From positions 1,798,001 through 1,862,000 of the forward strand of contig NZ_CP174607.1 of NCBI RefSeq assembly GCF_045999315.1: DNA of 64,000 bases, given 5' to 3'. A program made the position numbers and the translations under genes. This document shows, in pieces, positions 8,671 through 17,188 of the stretch. The notes beneath the pieces are model-generated. The model had not been told where the DNA came from and ran no database searches. It saw only the letters and a list, made by a program, of their open reading frames with translations. This DNA is from Peredibacter sp045999315. GTDB lineage: Bacteria > Bdellovibrionota > Bacteriovoracia > Bacteriovoracales > Bacteriovoracaceae. Numbering within the stretch: the first letter of the stretch is position 1; each line of letters begins with the position of its first letter.

Positions 8671-9429
8671 TTAAATGTATAGGCCGCCGTCAATTTTAAT
8701 CACTTCTCCAGTCAGGTAACTCGACGCAGAGCTCAAAAGGAAACAGGTCAAATTAGCTACTTCCTCTGCTTTACCCATGCGACCTAAAGGAATCGACTTG
8801 GCATATTCCTCTTTGGCCTTCTCATTAAGTGCGTCTGTCATATCAGTCTGAATAAAACCAGGACAGATCACATTACAACGAACGTTACGAGAAGCGAGTT
8901 CTTTTGCCACTGACTTCGAAAAACCAATCAAACCTGCTTTAGAAGCGGCGTATGCGGCCTGAGATGGGTTACCCATAAGGCCCACGATTGAGCTCATATT
9001 CACGATGGATACGTTCTCAGCTTTTAAAAAGTTTCTTGAAAGAGCTTGAGTCACCATCATTGAACCTTTTAGGTTCGTATCAAGGATAGATGTAATTTCA
9101 TCTGGCTTTAAACGAAGAAGAAGAGTGTCTTTTGAAATACCAGCGTTGTTCACAAGACCAGAGATCGGGCCCACAGTTTTTGTGAACTCGTCGATCGCTT
9201 TTGTCATGGCCTCATAATCAGTAACATCAAATTTAAGACCAGTCGCCTTACCACCGGCCGCTTGAATTTCTTCTTTAAGAGCTGCGGCCTTTGCTTCATC
9301 TCCACGGTAGTTAAAAACCACGTGAGCGCCTTGAGCGGCAAGAGTTAGAGCAATTGATTTACCGATACCGCGAGCGGCACCTGTTACAAGAACTACTTTG
9401 TCTTTTAAATCAGAATACGTTGCTGTCAT
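8671..9429 (-). CDS. fabG: 3-oxoacyl-ACP reductase
   Basis: 252 aa short-chain dehydrogenase/reductase. NADPH motif TGAARGIG at residues 16-23, NNAG near 94-97, and the catalytic set Asn119, Ser147, Tyr160, Lys164. Length and sequence fit FabG, which reduces 3-ketoacyl-ACP in each elongation cycle. The start overlaps the fabD stop (ATGA), indicating coupled translation. Confidence 0.95.
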   Translation of the reverse strand: MTATYSDLKDKVVLVTGAARGIGKSIALTLAAQGAHVVFNYRGDEAKAAALKEEIQAAGGKATGLKFDVTDYEAMTKAIDEFTKTVGPISGLVNNAGISKDTLLLRLKPDEITSILDTNLKGSMMVTQALSRNFLKAENVSIVNMSSIVGLMGNPSQAAYAASKAGLIGFSKSVAKELASRNVRCNVICPGFIQTDMTDALNEKAKEEYAKSIPLGRMGKAEEVANLTCFLLSSASSYLTGEVIKIDGGLYI

Positions 9430-10358
9430 AGTGCCTCGACTTCAGAAAAGCCCGTCTCAGAATCAAGTGAGATGACTTTTAAGTTAGGGTTAATTTTTTT
9501 GATCAGACCGGCAAGAACTTTACCTGGCCCGCATTCGATAATGATTGTGTCGTCAGAAAGTTTTTGAATACTGTGAGTCCAAAGCACAGATCCGCAAACT
9601 TGTTTGACAAGATTGTCTTTGATCGTCTCTGGATTTGTGTCAGTTGGATATTCTTTCGCATCAATGTTGGCGATGTAGTTAAACTTCAATGGTTGAAATT
9701 TAATGTTATCCAGAACTGGTTTCAGTTTTAGTTCTGCTGGCTTCATAAGAGCGCAGTGGAATGGAGCAGATACTTGAAGTTCGATCGCTTTTACACGTCC
9801 ACCGGTCTTATCTTCCATCAAACGGATCGCGCGCTCACAAGCTGGCTTGTCACCAGAGATCACGATTTGCGAAGGTTCGTTGAAGTTTGCAGGAGAAACT
9901 TTTTCATCAGAAGTAGAAGCGGCCTCACAAGCTTCGCGGATCACCGCTTCTTCTTGTTTTAGGATCGCGTACATTGTTCCTTTACCGGCAGGAACTGATT
10001 CCTGCATGTATTTACCGCGGTAGTGGACCGCTTTCACGGCCTCTTCAAAAGTCATGGCACCTGCAGCGGCAAGAGCGGCATATTCACCCACTGAGTGACC
10101 AAGCACGCGCTCAACTGTGATGTTTTTTTGCTTAAGGAGAGGAGAGAGTTTATCAAACAGCATAAGTGAGTGAGCAACGATTGCTGGTTGAGTGTTCTCA
10201 GTCAGTTTTAGATCTTCTGCCGGACCTTCAAGCATGATCTTTTTCAGATCATAACCAGCGGCCTCATTCGCTCTTTCAAAATAAGCGAAGTCAGAAAAAA
10301 CTTTTCCCATTCCAACGTATTGGGTCCCTTGACCCGGGAAAACAACAGTAACTTTCAT
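9426..10358 (-). CDS. fabD: Malonyl-CoA:ACP transacylase
   Basis: 310 aa. It has the GQGTQ motif near residues 9-13, the nucleophile Ser89 in GHSVGEY and His201 in APFHCALM, the FabD catalytic pair. It transfers malonyl from CoA to AcpP. It sits 8 nt downstream of fabH and overlaps fabG by 4 nt. Confidence 0.95.
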   Translation of the reverse strand: MKVTVVFPGQGTQYVGMGKVFSDFAYFERANEAAGYDLKKIMLEGPAEDLKLTENTQPAIVAHSLMLFDKLSPLLKQKNITVERVLGHSVGEYAALAAAGAMTFEEAVKAVHYRGKYMQESVPAGKGTMYAILKQEEAVIREACEAASTSDEKVSPANFNEPSQIVISGDKPACERAIRLMEDKTGGRVKAIELQVSAPFHCALMKPAELKLKPVLDNIKFQPLKFNYIANIDAKEYPTDTNPETIKDNLVKQVCGSVLWTHSIQKLSDDTIIIECGPGKVLAGLIKKINPNLKVISLDSETGFSEVEAL

Positions 10359-10366
10359 CAGGGCTC

Positions 10367-11368
10367 CTAATATTTTAAGAAGATCGCGCCGGCAGTTAGA
10401 CCAGCACCGAAAGCAGCAAGAAGCACATTATCTCCGCGCTTAATGCGGCCATCACGAATCGCTTCATCCAAAGCAACTGGGACAGTCGCTGAAGAAGTGT
10501 TGGCGTACTTATCAACGTTGATAATCACTTTCTCGGCAGGGAAATTGAAACGATTTCCAACTGCTTCGATGATTCGAAGGTTTGCCTGGTGAGGAATGAA
10601 CCAATCAACATCGTTCATGGTCATGCCAGAATCTTTGATCACTTTTTCAGAGTGAGCGGCCATGGTTTTTACCGCGGCCTTGAAAATTTCCTGACCGTTC
10701 ATGGTCATCCACTGTTCACCTTTTTCAAGCACTTCAGGTGTAATGCGTTTTACTGCACCACCGGCCCAAAGAGTCAGGTGATCTTTCTTCGTAGAGTCTG
10801 ATGAAAGGATCGTTGAGAAAATTTGCGAGTCTTCATTCTCTGCCGCACGTCCAAGGATCGCAGCACCACAAGCATCTCCGAAAAGAATACAAGTATTGCG
10901 GTCGTCCCAGTTGTTGAACGATGAAAGCATCTCTGAACCAACAACCAGAATGTGTTTATAAAGACCGGTCTTGATCATGGCGTCCGCCATTGGAAGGAGA
11001 TAAATCCATCCTGAACAAGCAGCATTTACATCAAGAGCTGGACAGTTGTTTGTGATGCCAAGTTTCTCCTGAAGTACAGAAGCAGTGTTCGGCATAGTTT
11101 GATCCGGCATCGTTGCCGACAGAAGAATCAAATCAATGTCATTGGGAGTTAAATTGGCGGCCTCGATTGCTTTTAATGCAGCTTCTTTGGCCATTCCACT
11201 TGGCGATTCGCCTTTCGATAGATCGGCGATACGACGAGAGTGAATCCCAGTTCTTTCTACGATCCACTGGTGACTCGTATCAATTCTTTGAGAAAGATCG
11301 TCGTTAGTTACTACTTTGTCCGGAAGGAAACTTCCCGTTCCGAGAATTTTTGTATTGAAGAGTTTCAT
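10367..11368 (-). CDS. fabH: Beta-ketoacyl-ACP synthase III
   Basis: 333 aa. It starts fatty acid synthesis by condensing acyl-CoA with malonyl-ACP. Catalytic Cys118 (NAACSGW), His260 (PHQANLR) and Asn290 (YANTSSA) are all present. In many bacteria the order is yceD-rpmF-plsX-fabH-fabD-fabG-acpP-fabF; here the order is kept but plsX is absent between rpmF and fabH, and a terminator stands there instead. Confidence 0.95.
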   Translation of the reverse strand: MKLFNTKILGTGSFLPDKVVTNDDLSQRIDTSHQWIVERTGIHSRRIADLSKGESPSGMAKEAALKAIEAANLTPNDIDLILLSATMPDQTMPNTASVLQEKLGITNNCPALDVNAACSGWIYLLPMADAMIKTGLYKHILVVGSEMLSSFNNWDDRNTCILFGDACGAAILGRAAENEDSQIFSTILSSDSTKKDHLTLWAGGAVKRITPEVLEKGEQWMTMNGQEIFKAAVKTMAAHSEKVIKDSGMTMNDVDWFIPHQANLRIIEAVGNRFNFPAEKVIINVDKYANTSSATVPVALDEAIRDGRIKRGDNVLLAAFGAGLTAGAIFLKY

Positions 11369-11420
11369 AAATCATCCTTCTTATTGTCATCTTCTTGGCG
11401 CTCCTCCTGAGCACAAATAA

Positions 11421-11447
11421 AAAAGCCATCTTTCGATGGCCTTTTTT
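11421..11447. terminator. Terminator between rpmF and fabH
   Basis: Stem GCCATC / GATGGC (11425-11430 with 11435-11440), flanked by A on the left and T on the right, so it can work in both directions. On the minus strand it follows rpmF and precedes fabH, implying partial read-through or a separate fabH promoter. Confidence 0.75.
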
Positions 11448-11471
11448 ATTGAATTTTGAATGCTTAAAAAA

Positions 11472-11684
11472 TTATGCTTCAGCTGCGTTTGTGTCAGCTT
11501 TAACTTTAATTTCGAAAACTTGCTTACCTTTGTAGTGACCGCAAGCTGGGCATACAGTGTGTGGAAGTACAGAGTCACCACAGTTAGGACAAGCCTGAGG
11601 GAATTTTCTGTATAGTTTATGATGTTGACCAGCTCTTCTTAACCCCTTACGAGATACGCTGGTTCTTTTCTTAGGTACTGCCAC
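11472..11684 (-). CDS. rpmF: 50S ribosomal protein L32
   Basis: 70 aa. The start is GTG at 11684 with GGAGG 5 nt upstream, giving the canonical MAVPKKRTS N-terminus. It has the two-CxxC zinc-binding form (Cys32, Cys35, Cys45, Cys48). The C-terminal ten or so residues extend slightly past the usual end. It follows the yceD-like gene, a widespread pairing. Confidence 0.95.
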   Translation of the reverse strand: MAVPKKRTSVSRKGLRRAGQHHKLYRKFPQACPNCGDSVLPHTVCPACGHYKGKQVFEIKVKADTNAAEA

Positions 11685-11717
11685 AAATGCCTCCGATATT
11701 ACTCTGAATACTTATTT

Positions 11718-11723
11718 ATTATA
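11718..11723 (-). promoter_or_regulatory. Possible -10 element for rpmF
   Basis: A perfect TATAAT on the minus strand lies about 34 nt upstream of the rpmF GTG and downstream of the hairpin at 11731-11769. No convincing -35 hexamer is seen at 16-18 nt, so this is a suggestion only. Confidence 0.35.
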
Positions 11724-11730
11724 TTTTCTT

Positions 11731-11769
11731 AAAAATGAGGTTCTATTTCTAATACAGAATAACCTCATT
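11731..11769 (-). terminator. Hairpin between yceD-like gene and rpmF
   Basis: A perfect 9-bp stem AATGAGGTT / AACCTCATT (11734-11742 with 11761-11769) and 18-nt loop, followed on the minus strand by a run of T. It may be a terminator or attenuator that separates the yceD-like gene from rpmF. Confidence 0.5.
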
Positions 11770-11791
11770 GCCAAGCCTAAATTTCCGACCT

Positions 11792-12328
11792 CTATGGAGC
11801 GTCCCCAGAGTCAACTCCCTCAAGCTTACTATCCGCGTCAAGAACCGGGTACTGATTGTAATTTAGGAATATTTGCTCGTGGATCATTTCCTGGAATTCG
11901 ACCGTTCTTTTGCTGTAAAAGTAGATCTCATACACGTCATTTTCAATATATGTCTCATCAATCTCAGCAAAAAGCTCGCTAGAGGCCATGGCCTCGTCGA
12001 TAAAAGCGACCTTGAACGGAACGTCCAATTGAACCGTCATAGGCTTCAGAGTACGAACACATTCAGTGACATAATCGGACTCGATATTGCCTTTTACGAT
12101 CAAAAATTCGCCTAAATCTGGTTTATTTTTTTTCTCAATCGTTCCGGAAATATAAAGAGAAGTCTCAGAAAGGTAGGCCTCCGGTGACTTTTCCGTGGCG
12201 TTTTCGTTCATTTCTACCAGAATTTCGCGAACCCAGTCCGTATCGGCATCAAGCTCGAATTCAATGGCATTATTGGCGGCGAGCTTAATCAAATTGATTT
12301 TCGGCGTGACCTTTTCTTGCTTATTCAT
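11792..12328 (-). CDS. YceD/DUF177-family protein
   Basis: 178 aa, acidic. The segment IVKGNIESDYVTECVRTLKPM matches the DUF177 core, in which a conserved Cys-x-R-x-L follows a strand. DUF177 proteins are encoded next to rpmF across bacteria and are linked to 23S rRNA maturation or ribosome assembly; the position here fits. It has no signal peptide, so it is cytoplasmic. Confidence 0.75.
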   Translation of the reverse strand: MNKQEKVTPKINLIKLAANNAIEFELDADTDWVREILVEMNENATEKSPEAYLSETSLYISGTIEKKNKPDLGEFLIVKGNIESDYVTECVRTLKPMTVQLDVPFKVAFIDEAMASSELFAEIDETYIENDVYEIYFYSKRTVEFQEMIHEQIFLNYNQYPVLDADSKLEGVDSGDAP

Positions 12329-12399
12329 AAGAGAACCTTTTTCATTAAAATGAGTTCTGGTTTAATTAATAAACAAATAACGAACTCACAAGGGCCAAT

Positions 12400-12936
12400 A
12401 TGGCTAAATGCGAAAAAATTTTGATGGCCGGATTCTCAGGAGCTGGAAAAACCAGTTTTCTCCGGGAACTTGAGTTTATGGCCCCGGACCTTGCTTGGGA
12501 ATTTGCGGATCTCGATCAGTTGATTTTGAAAAGTCGGGGGAAGGGGTTAAAGGAACTGGCCCAAGTGATCGAGCGAGATGGCTGGGAGAAGTTTCGTCTC
12601 TACGAAAGACAGGAGCTCGAAGGATGGCTCAAAGAAGAAGGTAAAGGGGTTCTCGCTTTAGGCGGAGGAACGCTTTCTCCTTTATTATATGATCTTTATA
12701 AGACGAGTAGAAAAGTCGGAATAGTATATTTGCACGCACCTTTTGAAGACTGTTGGGAGCGACTTCATTTGGAAACTTCTGAGCCTCGGCCCCTGGTTAA
12801 AAGAGGGAAGAGTGAATTGCACAGAATTTATGAAGAACGCCAACAGGTTTTCAGTCAAATTCCCTGGCGAATAGAGAATCCAAAAGGCTCTGATCTGACG
12901 ATGCTTGCGAAGGCATTTTGGGAGAGAGTTTCTTAA
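12400..12936 (+). CDS. aroK: Shikimate kinase
   Basis: 178 aa P-loop kinase. Walker A GFSGAGKTS at residues 11-19, the shikimate-binding D-x-D (Asp37, Asp39), GGG at 88-90, and an Arg-Pro-Leu lid segment near residue 125. It phosphorylates shikimate in aromatic amino acid synthesis. No other aro gene is nearby. It is transcribed divergently from the yceD-like gene. Confidence 0.8.
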   Translation: MAKCEKILMAGFSGAGKTSFLRELEFMAPDLAWEFADLDQLILKSRGKGLKELAQVIERDGWEKFRLYERQELEGWLKEEGKGVLALGGGTLSPLLYDLYKTSRKVGIVYLHAPFEDCWERLHLETSEPRPLVKRGKSELHRIYEERQQVFSQIPWRIENPKGSDLTMLAKAFWERVS

Positions 12937-13008
12937 CCGTAAGGTTGCCGATCGGTCCAAGCCCGAGATACCATGTTAAAAAGTTTTTCATTAGGTCGGG
13001 AGGACCGT

Positions 13009-14445
13009 ATGCAGACCACACTTCAAGGGATTGAACTATCTGTGGCCATTCTGATGGATGATTTGGTTAGCGCCAAAGAAATCGCATCTGCACTTAGACA
13101 ATCAAATATCTTTGCACACCATTACCAAAACCTTGAAGAATTCTGGGGTGCCTGTTCACTTGAACTTCCTGATCTCGCGATTATTGATGTGACAAAAATG
13201 AGCCAAGGTTCGGTTCAGTTTAAAACTCATCCGAAAGTGGTGGACCGTTCTCTTGCTTATGCTTTTTATTCGAAAGACTCAACCAAGGTCTTGTTACCTT
13301 CAACTTTTAATCTGGCACCAGTGGGCTATCTACATCAGGATGTTTCTCTGAATGCTCAGATCATGAATATTCTCGCCAGACGTGTGGAAACTTTAAAACT
13401 TGCCCGTGAAAAGAAAGATCTGGAAGTTCGTCTGCAAAGAATGCAGGCCCGCTCTCAGCGAATCATTGCCGAGAGATCAGAGGCCGAAGAGTTTCGTGCG
13501 CACTTTGATTTCATTCGTAATCTTTGCGCTGAAATTGAAACTGAATCAACTCGTCAGGACTTCACCCGTTGTCTCATGGAAAAAATGGAAGGGTGGGAGG
13601 CGGCCCATGGTTATGGTCTCTTTGAGTTAAATCAGAACGGCCAGAAACTTATTTCTCCGGAAATCTCTAAGCGTAAGCATCATCCGTTTCCTTCTCTATG
13701 GCTTGGACAGGCCAATACTCAGGGAATCGAAGAATTTGCCCAGGACATGGCGACCCAAGTGGCGAATGATCTTTTTGATGTGGCACCGGTCATGATCCGC
13801 ATTTACTCTGGTAGCAATAATCCAGACATGCTTCTGTATATCTCTTTTACTGAAGAGAGAATGGTGAATTTCCCTTGGGACGTCCTCGAATCCATGCTGA
13901 GTTCAAGCCTTCGTCGCTTGAAGCTTTATCAGCAGTTGCCTCAGTACGCGAATCAGTTCCTTCCAATGTGGGAGGCGATGGACAACATGGATCGCATGCA
14001 GAAGGAAACAAAAGACGAAGATATGAGAATCATCGCTCTTTCACTTATTCCGCTTACGAACATCGCGAAGAAGCGCGCCCATAATAAATTTTTCTGGTCA
14101 TCGTTCTTTAACGATTTCTTTTTACAGCTTTCAGGTCGTCTGCAGAAAACCACAAAACTTTCTCTATTCGGACCATGGCATGTGGTGTTCTTTGTTCCAC
14201 GTGAGAACGTAGAAACAGAAACTCTCATGCTTCAATCATTCATTAAACAATTCAGTTACTGGAAGTTTTTTGAAGATAACTCGCAGGTACTGTCAGAAGA
14301 CATGTATCCAATTCTTAAACTTATTCCTGCCTCGTCTGCGCATTACCTTCGAATTTTTGAAAGAGAATTTGGAGAGTTGGCAGTGGCCGAAGAAGGTAAG
14401 CGTCTCATGACTAATGAAAGAGGCGCTAAGAGGCTATCAATTTAA
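13009..14445 (+). CDS. Receiver-like domain protein with coiled coil
   Basis: 478 aa. The start at 13009 has GGGAGG about 5 nt upstream; an ATG at 12973 has none. The first 115 residues look like a divergent response-regulator receiver: ILMDD, then LPDLAIID where the phospho-Asp would be, then YAFYSKDS. About residues 130-165 form a coiled coil. The remaining 310 residues (partly GAF-like in spacing) are not recognised. It ends 3 nt before alr. A signalling role is inferred from the N-terminus only. Confidence 0.5.
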   Translation: MQTTLQGIELSVAILMDDLVSAKEIASALRQSNIFAHHYQNLEEFWGACSLELPDLAIIDVTKMSQGSVQFKTHPKVVDRSLAYAFYSKDSTKVLLPSTFNLAPVGYLHQDVSLNAQIMNILARRVETLKLAREKKDLEVRLQRMQARSQRIIAERSEAEEFRAHFDFIRNLCAEIETESTRQDFTRCLMEKMEGWEAAHGYGLFELNQNGQKLISPEISKRKHHPFPSLWLGQANTQGIEEFAQDMATQVANDLFDVAPVMIRIYSGSNNPDMLLYISFTEERMVNFPWDVLESMLSSSLRRLKLYQQLPQYANQFLPMWEAMDNMDRMQKETKDEDMRIIALSLIPLTNIAKKRAHNKFFWSSFFNDFFLQLSGRLQKTTKLSLFGPWHVVFFVPRENVETETLMLQSFIKQFSYWKFFEDNSQVLSEDMYPILKLIPASSAHYLRIFEREFGELAVAEEGKRLMTNERGAKRLSI

Positions 14446-14448
14446 TTT

Positions 14449-15561
14449 ATGCGCCACTCGACTTATCTTGAAGTGAATCTTGGTCATATTGGCCAGAACT
14501 TCGATAAAATACAAGAACTCGCACCACGCGCGGAAATTGTTCCGATGGTAAAGTCCAACGCCTATGGCAATGGTATGATTCCCATCGCTCAGTTCTTGGT
14601 TCGTGAACGAGGAGTAAAAAAACTTGGCTGTGGTACTTTGGCCGAGGCCCTTCACATTACGGAAGAATGTCCCGATATGAAGGCCGACCTCATTGTTTAC
14701 TCCGACACTGAACTTCACGATTCAGATCTAAGACAAGCGTATCTGAATCTCAACATCACTCCGGTACTTGCCCAGCCTCGTGACTTGGAATTGGTGCTCA
14801 AAGATCCATCTTTTAAACGCATGCCTTTGATCGTGAAACTCAACACTGGTATGAACCGTCTTGGTTTTACCTGGGAAGAGTTGGAGCCGTTTGTTCCTCG
14901 TCTCAAAGAGCGTGGGATTGAGCATTTGATGACTCACTTTGCTCGTTCGTCGGAAGTTTTAAAGGCAGGGGACAAGACCCATCGTCAGATGGATGAGTTC
15001 AATAAAATGAGAACCGCTCTTCTGGAAGCTGGGGTAGAGATAAGGGGAACATCTGTTTCTAACTCCGGTGCCATTGAACAGAAGTTTGGCGTAGAAGAAA
15101 CTTTTGTTCGCCCGGGACTTATGCTTTATGGTCCTCCAAGCGTGACTGATCCCATTATTTGGAATGGGGCCCAGTGTTCACGTCTCGTGACAAAGGTTCT
15201 TTCGACATTTCATGTGAAGAAAGGTGTGCCAGTTGGATACGGTGTGAATGTCACTCCTAAAGACGGTTACATGGTGGTCATTCCCATTGGTTATGGTGAC
15301 GGTATGTTCACCTACTTCAGTGGAACTCGACTTAAAGTAAATGGACATGAAGGTTATATCTTCGGTCGCATCAGTATGGACGTGGCCTACATCTTCTTTG
15401 ATTCGGAAGTTGCTTCAAAAATTAAAGTTGATGATAGAATTGAAATCTGGAACCACGATAATCGTGTGATCACTGATATTGCGACTCAGAACAAGACAAT
15501 TGCTTATCAGTTGATGTGCGGGATCTCGAGTCGAATCCCGAGAATTTATAAAGTAAAGTAG
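14449..15561 (+). CDS. alr: Alanine racemase
   Basis: 370 aa. PLP-dependent enzyme making D-alanine for peptidoglycan. The PLP lysine is Lys35 in VKSNAYGNG and the catalytic tyrosine is Tyr264 in VGYGVNV. RPGLMLYG near 221-228 and the SNSGA segment near 204-208 also fit. It begins 3 nt after the receiver-like gene and is followed 4 nt later by mlaE. Confidence 0.93.
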   Translation: MRHSTYLEVNLGHIGQNFDKIQELAPRAEIVPMVKSNAYGNGMIPIAQFLVRERGVKKLGCGTLAEALHITEECPDMKADLIVYSDTELHDSDLRQAYLNLNITPVLAQPRDLELVLKDPSFKRMPLIVKLNTGMNRLGFTWEELEPFVPRLKERGIEHLMTHFARSSEVLKAGDKTHRQMDEFNKMRTALLEAGVEIRGTSVSNSGAIEQKFGVEETFVRPGLMLYGPPSVTDPIIWNGAQCSRLVTKVLSTFHVKKGVPVGYGVNVTPKDGYMVVIPIGYGDGMFTYFSGTRLKVNGHEGYIFGRISMDVAYIFFDSEVASKIKVDDRIEIWNHDNRVITDIATQNKTIAYQLMCGISSRIPRIYKVK

Positions 15562-15565
15562 GACC

Positions 15566-16363
15566 ATGAAGGTTAAAGCGTTGGTTGAGAATCGAATTAG
15601 TTATGTGGGCGAGACCGTTCTGGATCTGATTAAAGGTCTGGGGGAATTTTCTGAATTTACCATGAAGACCATCTTCTGGACCTTCAAGCCTCCTTTCCGT
15701 TTCCGTTTGCTCTTTGATCAAATTTATTTCATGGGCAATAAGTCCGTGTTCATTATTTTCCTGACTTCAAGTTTTACCGGTGCCGTGTTTGCGTTCCAGA
15801 TTTATCTTGGGATGAAAGCGATCAACACTGATTCATTCATTGGCCCGATCGTGACAATTTCTCTGGCGAAAGAACTTGCTCCGGTGCTCTCCGGTCTGGT
15901 CGTTGCCGGCCGTTGTGGGGCCGCCATGGCCGCTCAAATCGGAAGTATGAAAGTGACAGAGCAGATTGATGCTCTGGAAGTAATGGGAATTAACAGCTAT
16001 CAGTATCTCGCTGTTCCACGAATTTTAGGTTCAATGCTTGCGATGCCACTTCTTTCAGGAATCTTTCTTTTGATTGGTTACTGGGGATCATGGCTTGTTG
16101 GTGTGAAGATGATTCAGATTGATGAAACATTGTATTCATCTAAGATCAGTGACTTCATGAATCTTGGAATGGTTGCCGAGGGTCTTATTAAGGCGACCGT
16201 TTTTGGTTACCTCATTGGTATCATTGGAACTTACCAGGGCTTTACCGTACAAGGTGGCGCTGAGGGTGTGGGCAAAGGGACGAACATGGCAGTGGTATGG
16301 GGAATGATCACTGTTCTTGTAGTGGACTTCTTCCTCACTAGCTTTTTGGCGAAAATCCTATGA
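15566..16363 (+). CDS. mlaE: MlaE-family ABC permease
   Basis: 265 aa with about five membrane segments. It has the MlaE signature around ELAPVLSGLVVAGRCGAAMAA and the IDALEVMGI coupling segment. It is the inner-membrane permease of a phospholipid transporter keeping outer-membrane asymmetry. It overlaps mlaF by 4 nt (ATGA), and mlaD follows. Confidence 0.93.
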   Translation: MKVKALVENRISYVGETVLDLIKGLGEFSEFTMKTIFWTFKPPFRFRLLFDQIYFMGNKSVFIIFLTSSFTGAVFAFQIYLGMKAINTDSFIGPIVTISLAKELAPVLSGLVVAGRCGAAMAAQIGSMKVTEQIDALEVMGINSYQYLAVPRILGSMLAMPLLSGIFLLIGYWGSWLVGVKMIQIDETLYSSKISDFMNLGMVAEGLIKATVFGYLIGIIGTYQGFTVQGGAEGVGKGTNMAVVWGMITVLVVDFFLTSFLAKIL

Positions 16364-17118
16364 CCGAAGAATTTACAGGCGAATATTCAGTAGAATTTAA
16401 GGGGCTCACTAAAACTTTTGGTGAATCAACGATTCTTCACAATTTAAATTTTGGTATCCATCGTGGGAAAATCACCACCATCCTGGGGTTCTCAGGTGCA
16501 GGTAAAACTACGCTGATGAAACACATCCTGGGTCTGGTTGATCCATCTGAAGGCGATGTGGTGGTATTAGGAACGGCGATTAATAAACTAGGTGAGCTGG
16601 AGCTTCGCGAGTTTCGTCGAAACTTCGGAATGGTTTTCCAGTATGCGGCCCTGTTTGATTTTCTCTCTTCCTATGAAAATGTGGCCTTTCCTCTGCGCGA
16701 ATTTACTAAAATGAACGAAGAAGAGATTGCCAATAAGGTTTTTGGACTTCTGGATTCTGTAGGAATCAGCAAAGAGGCAGCCAGACGACTTCCGTCGGAA
16801 TTATCCGGAGGGATGAGAAAAAGAGTGGGGCTTGCCCGTGGTCTGGCCTTGGATCCGCATATCATGCTTTATGATGAGCCGACCTCTGGTCTAGATCCCA
16901 TCACAACACACGTAGTGTACGACTTAATGAGAGATACTCATCGTCGTAATGAACATAGAGGCTTTACTTCAATTATTATTTCACATGATATCCATGCCAC
17001 ACTTAAATACTCAGACTATATCGTCTTCATGGAAAAGGGACGTGTAGTTGAGCATTTGGATGTGGAATCTTTTAAAAAATCGGAAAATCCGGTCATTCGA
17101 AGATTCCTTGAGTTATAA
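16360..17118 (+). CDS. mlaF: MlaF-family ABC ATPase
   Basis: 252 aa. Walker A GFSGAGKTT (residues 43-51), Q-loop VFQYAALFD, signature LSGGMRKRVGLARGLA, Walker B IMLYDEPTSGLDP, and the H-loop IISHD. MKKRV-like residues after the signature are typical of MlaF. It powers the MlaE permease and the MCE protein encoded downstream. Confidence 0.95.
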   Translation: MTEEFTGEYSVEFKGLTKTFGESTILHNLNFGIHRGKITTILGFSGAGKTTLMKHILGLVDPSEGDVVVLGTAINKLGELELREFRRNFGMVFQYAALFDFLSSYENVAFPLREFTKMNEEEIANKVFGLLDSVGISKEAARRLPSELSGGMRKRVGLARGLALDPHIMLYDEPTSGLDPITTHVVYDLMRDTHRRNEHRGFTSIIISHDIHATLKYSDYIVFMEKGRVVEHLDVESFKKSENPVIRRFLEL

Positions 17119-17188
17119 CCGGAATCGTTTATCATCTTTAGTAATAACCGATAGTAAGTGTTATTGAATTTTGATGGAGTAAAATTCC

